From contig JAKSPA010000123.1 in assembly GCA_024405235.1 (NCBI GenBank), positions 1 to 5,645 on the forward strand: 5,645 nucleotides of DNA, read 5' to 3'. The translations under genes were made by a program, and so were the position numbers. The stretch comes from Lentisphaeria bacterium. Lineage in GTDB: Bacteria; Verrucomicrobiota; Lentisphaeria; Oligosphaerales; Oligosphaeraceae. The notes beneath the pieces were generated by a model. The model searched no databases. It had not been told where the DNA came from and saw only the letters and a program-made list of their open reading frames with translations. How positions within the stretch are numbered: position 1 is the stretch's first letter; each line of letters opens with the position of its first letter. Of the stretch, positions 5,014-5,645 are shown piece after piece.

Positions 5014-5582
5014 GTCTCCTTTCGCTCTATTTGATATTCTTCAAGATCGGATGCTGTGTGTTCGGCGGCGGCTATGCCATGATTCCGCTGTTCATGGACG
5101 AACTTGTGACGAAACATGCGCTGATGAACGAGCAGGAATTCGCGGATGTGATCGCACTGGCTCAGATGACGCCTGGCCCAGTCGGCCTCAATGCCGCAAC
5201 ATACGTCGGGCAGCTCCAGGGCGGTTTCGTCGGCGCGACAGTTGCCACGCTTGGCGTCCTCACGCCTTCTCTTGTGCTTGGTTTTGTTCTGGCCTACTGC
5301 CTAAAGGCCTTCTCGCAGAACCGCCATTGGCAGGCTGTTCTTTCCGGCGTCCGTCCCGCGACTCTTGGACTGATTGCCGCGTCCGTGATATTCTTCGCGG
5401 AGACATCGCTGTTCACGAGCAAGCTGTCTGCGTTATGGAAGGCTGGCGAATCCTTCGGAATCAGCTGGCAGGGTGTGGTCATTTTCGCAGCCGCGATTCT
5501 GGCGCAGTCTCTTTGGAAGATCAAATTCATTTGGATTCTTATGGGCGGAGCCGTTTTGGGATGGCTGCTGAATCTCTTTTGA
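5010..5582 (+). CDS. chrA: Short-chain chromate transporter (CHR family), second subunit
   Basis: This 190-aa single CHR-domain membrane protein is presumed to assemble with the product of the preceding gene, as in the two-gene short CHR systems known in Bacillus (ywrA/ywrB). Motifs: FFKIGCCVFGGGYAMIPL (10-27) and ALAQMTPGPVGLNAATYVG (49-67), the canonical PGP form, then hydrophobic segments to the C-terminus (IWILMGGAVLGWLL). The ATG at 5010 is chosen because AAGGAGG (4996-5002) lies 7 nt upstream and ATGA overlaps the previous stop, so the pair is translationally coupled at near one-to-one ratio. The reading frame is open further upstream to 4962 but that part is inside the first gene and lacks support. 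Whether the substrate is really chromate is not shown by the sequence. Confidence 0.92.
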   Translation: MSLLSLYLIFFKIGCCVFGGGYAMIPLFMDELVTKHALMNEQEFADVIALAQMTPGPVGLNAATYVGQLQGGFVGATVATLGVLTPSLVLGFVLAYCLKAFSQNRHWQAVLSGVRPATLGLIAASVIFFAETSLFTSKLSALWKAGESFGISWQGVVIFAAAILAQSLWKIKFIWILMGGAVLGWLLNLF

Positions 5583-5593
5583 GGAATTTGCAA

Positions 5594-5645
5594 ATGTTCA
5601 AGGATAAGTTGTCATCGATATTGAATGCCAATCTCGTGAATGTCG
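5594..5645 (+). CDS. Start of an unrecognised gene, cut by the window edge
   Basis: The ATG at 5594 has GAGGA (5581-5585) 8 nt upstream, overlapping the stop codon of the second transporter gene, and only 11 bp separate the two genes. This indicates membership of the same operon. The 17 visible codons read MFKDKLSSILNANLVNV: a short, soluble-looking amphipathic start with no signal peptide. I do not recognise the family, and too little is visible to assign a function. Confidence 0.6.
   Translation, partial: MFKDKLSSILNANLVNV

Noticed and set aside
1..5645. CRISPR array, insertion sequence, phage or toxin-antitoxin genes
   Set aside because: No regularly spaced repeats, no terminal inverted repeats with a transposase, and no such gene families were found in any frame.

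Overview
The window is an ordinary bacterial chromosome segment with moderate GC and tightly packed housekeeping genes. It is laid out as two divergent gene blocks around a 112-bp control region (3510-3621). The genes present (FtsW/RodA-type septal or elongation polymerase, RNase III, an E. coli-type EF-P with the PGKGQA loop, paired short-chain chromate transporters) suggest a Gram-negative anaerobe or gut/sediment bacterium. A PVC-group (Lentisphaerota/Kiritimatiellota-like) origin is possible but is only a guess, since no rRNA or other phylogenetic marker lies in the window.

Minus-strand block, read right to left: rnc (2784-3509), a 411-aa protein made of two fused YfbR-like HD domains (1503-2738), an ftsW/rodA-type gene (93-1430), and the first 33 codons of a gene for a probable exported protein (1-100) that overlaps ftsW by 8 bp. 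A perfect 9-bp hairpin lies between the HD gene and ftsW. The start codons of rnc and the HD gene have no Shine-Dalgarno sequence. Each has a -10-like hexamer exactly 9 nt upstream, as expected for leaderless transcripts.

Plus-strand block: efp (3622-4200), then a 234-bp gene-free stretch, two short chromate-transporter genes overlapping by ATGA (4435-5013 and 5010-5582), and the start of an unrecognised gene (5594-5645) that appears to be in the same operon.

The most unusual part is the stretch between efp and the transporters. Bases 4225-4364 can fold into a fully nested, multi-branched RNA: a closing helix of 15 pairs, an inner 5-bp helix, and four local hairpins. It is followed at once by a strong intrinsic terminator (4372-4420) whose T-tract ends 14 nt before the transporter ATG. 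That arrangement looks like an aptamer plus expression platform, or alternatively a free-standing small RNA with its own terminator. I do not recognise the fold as a known riboswitch class. The second notable item is the HD protein: its N-terminal domain keeps the YfbR scaffold but appears to have lost every metal ligand, while the C-terminal domain keeps the full set.
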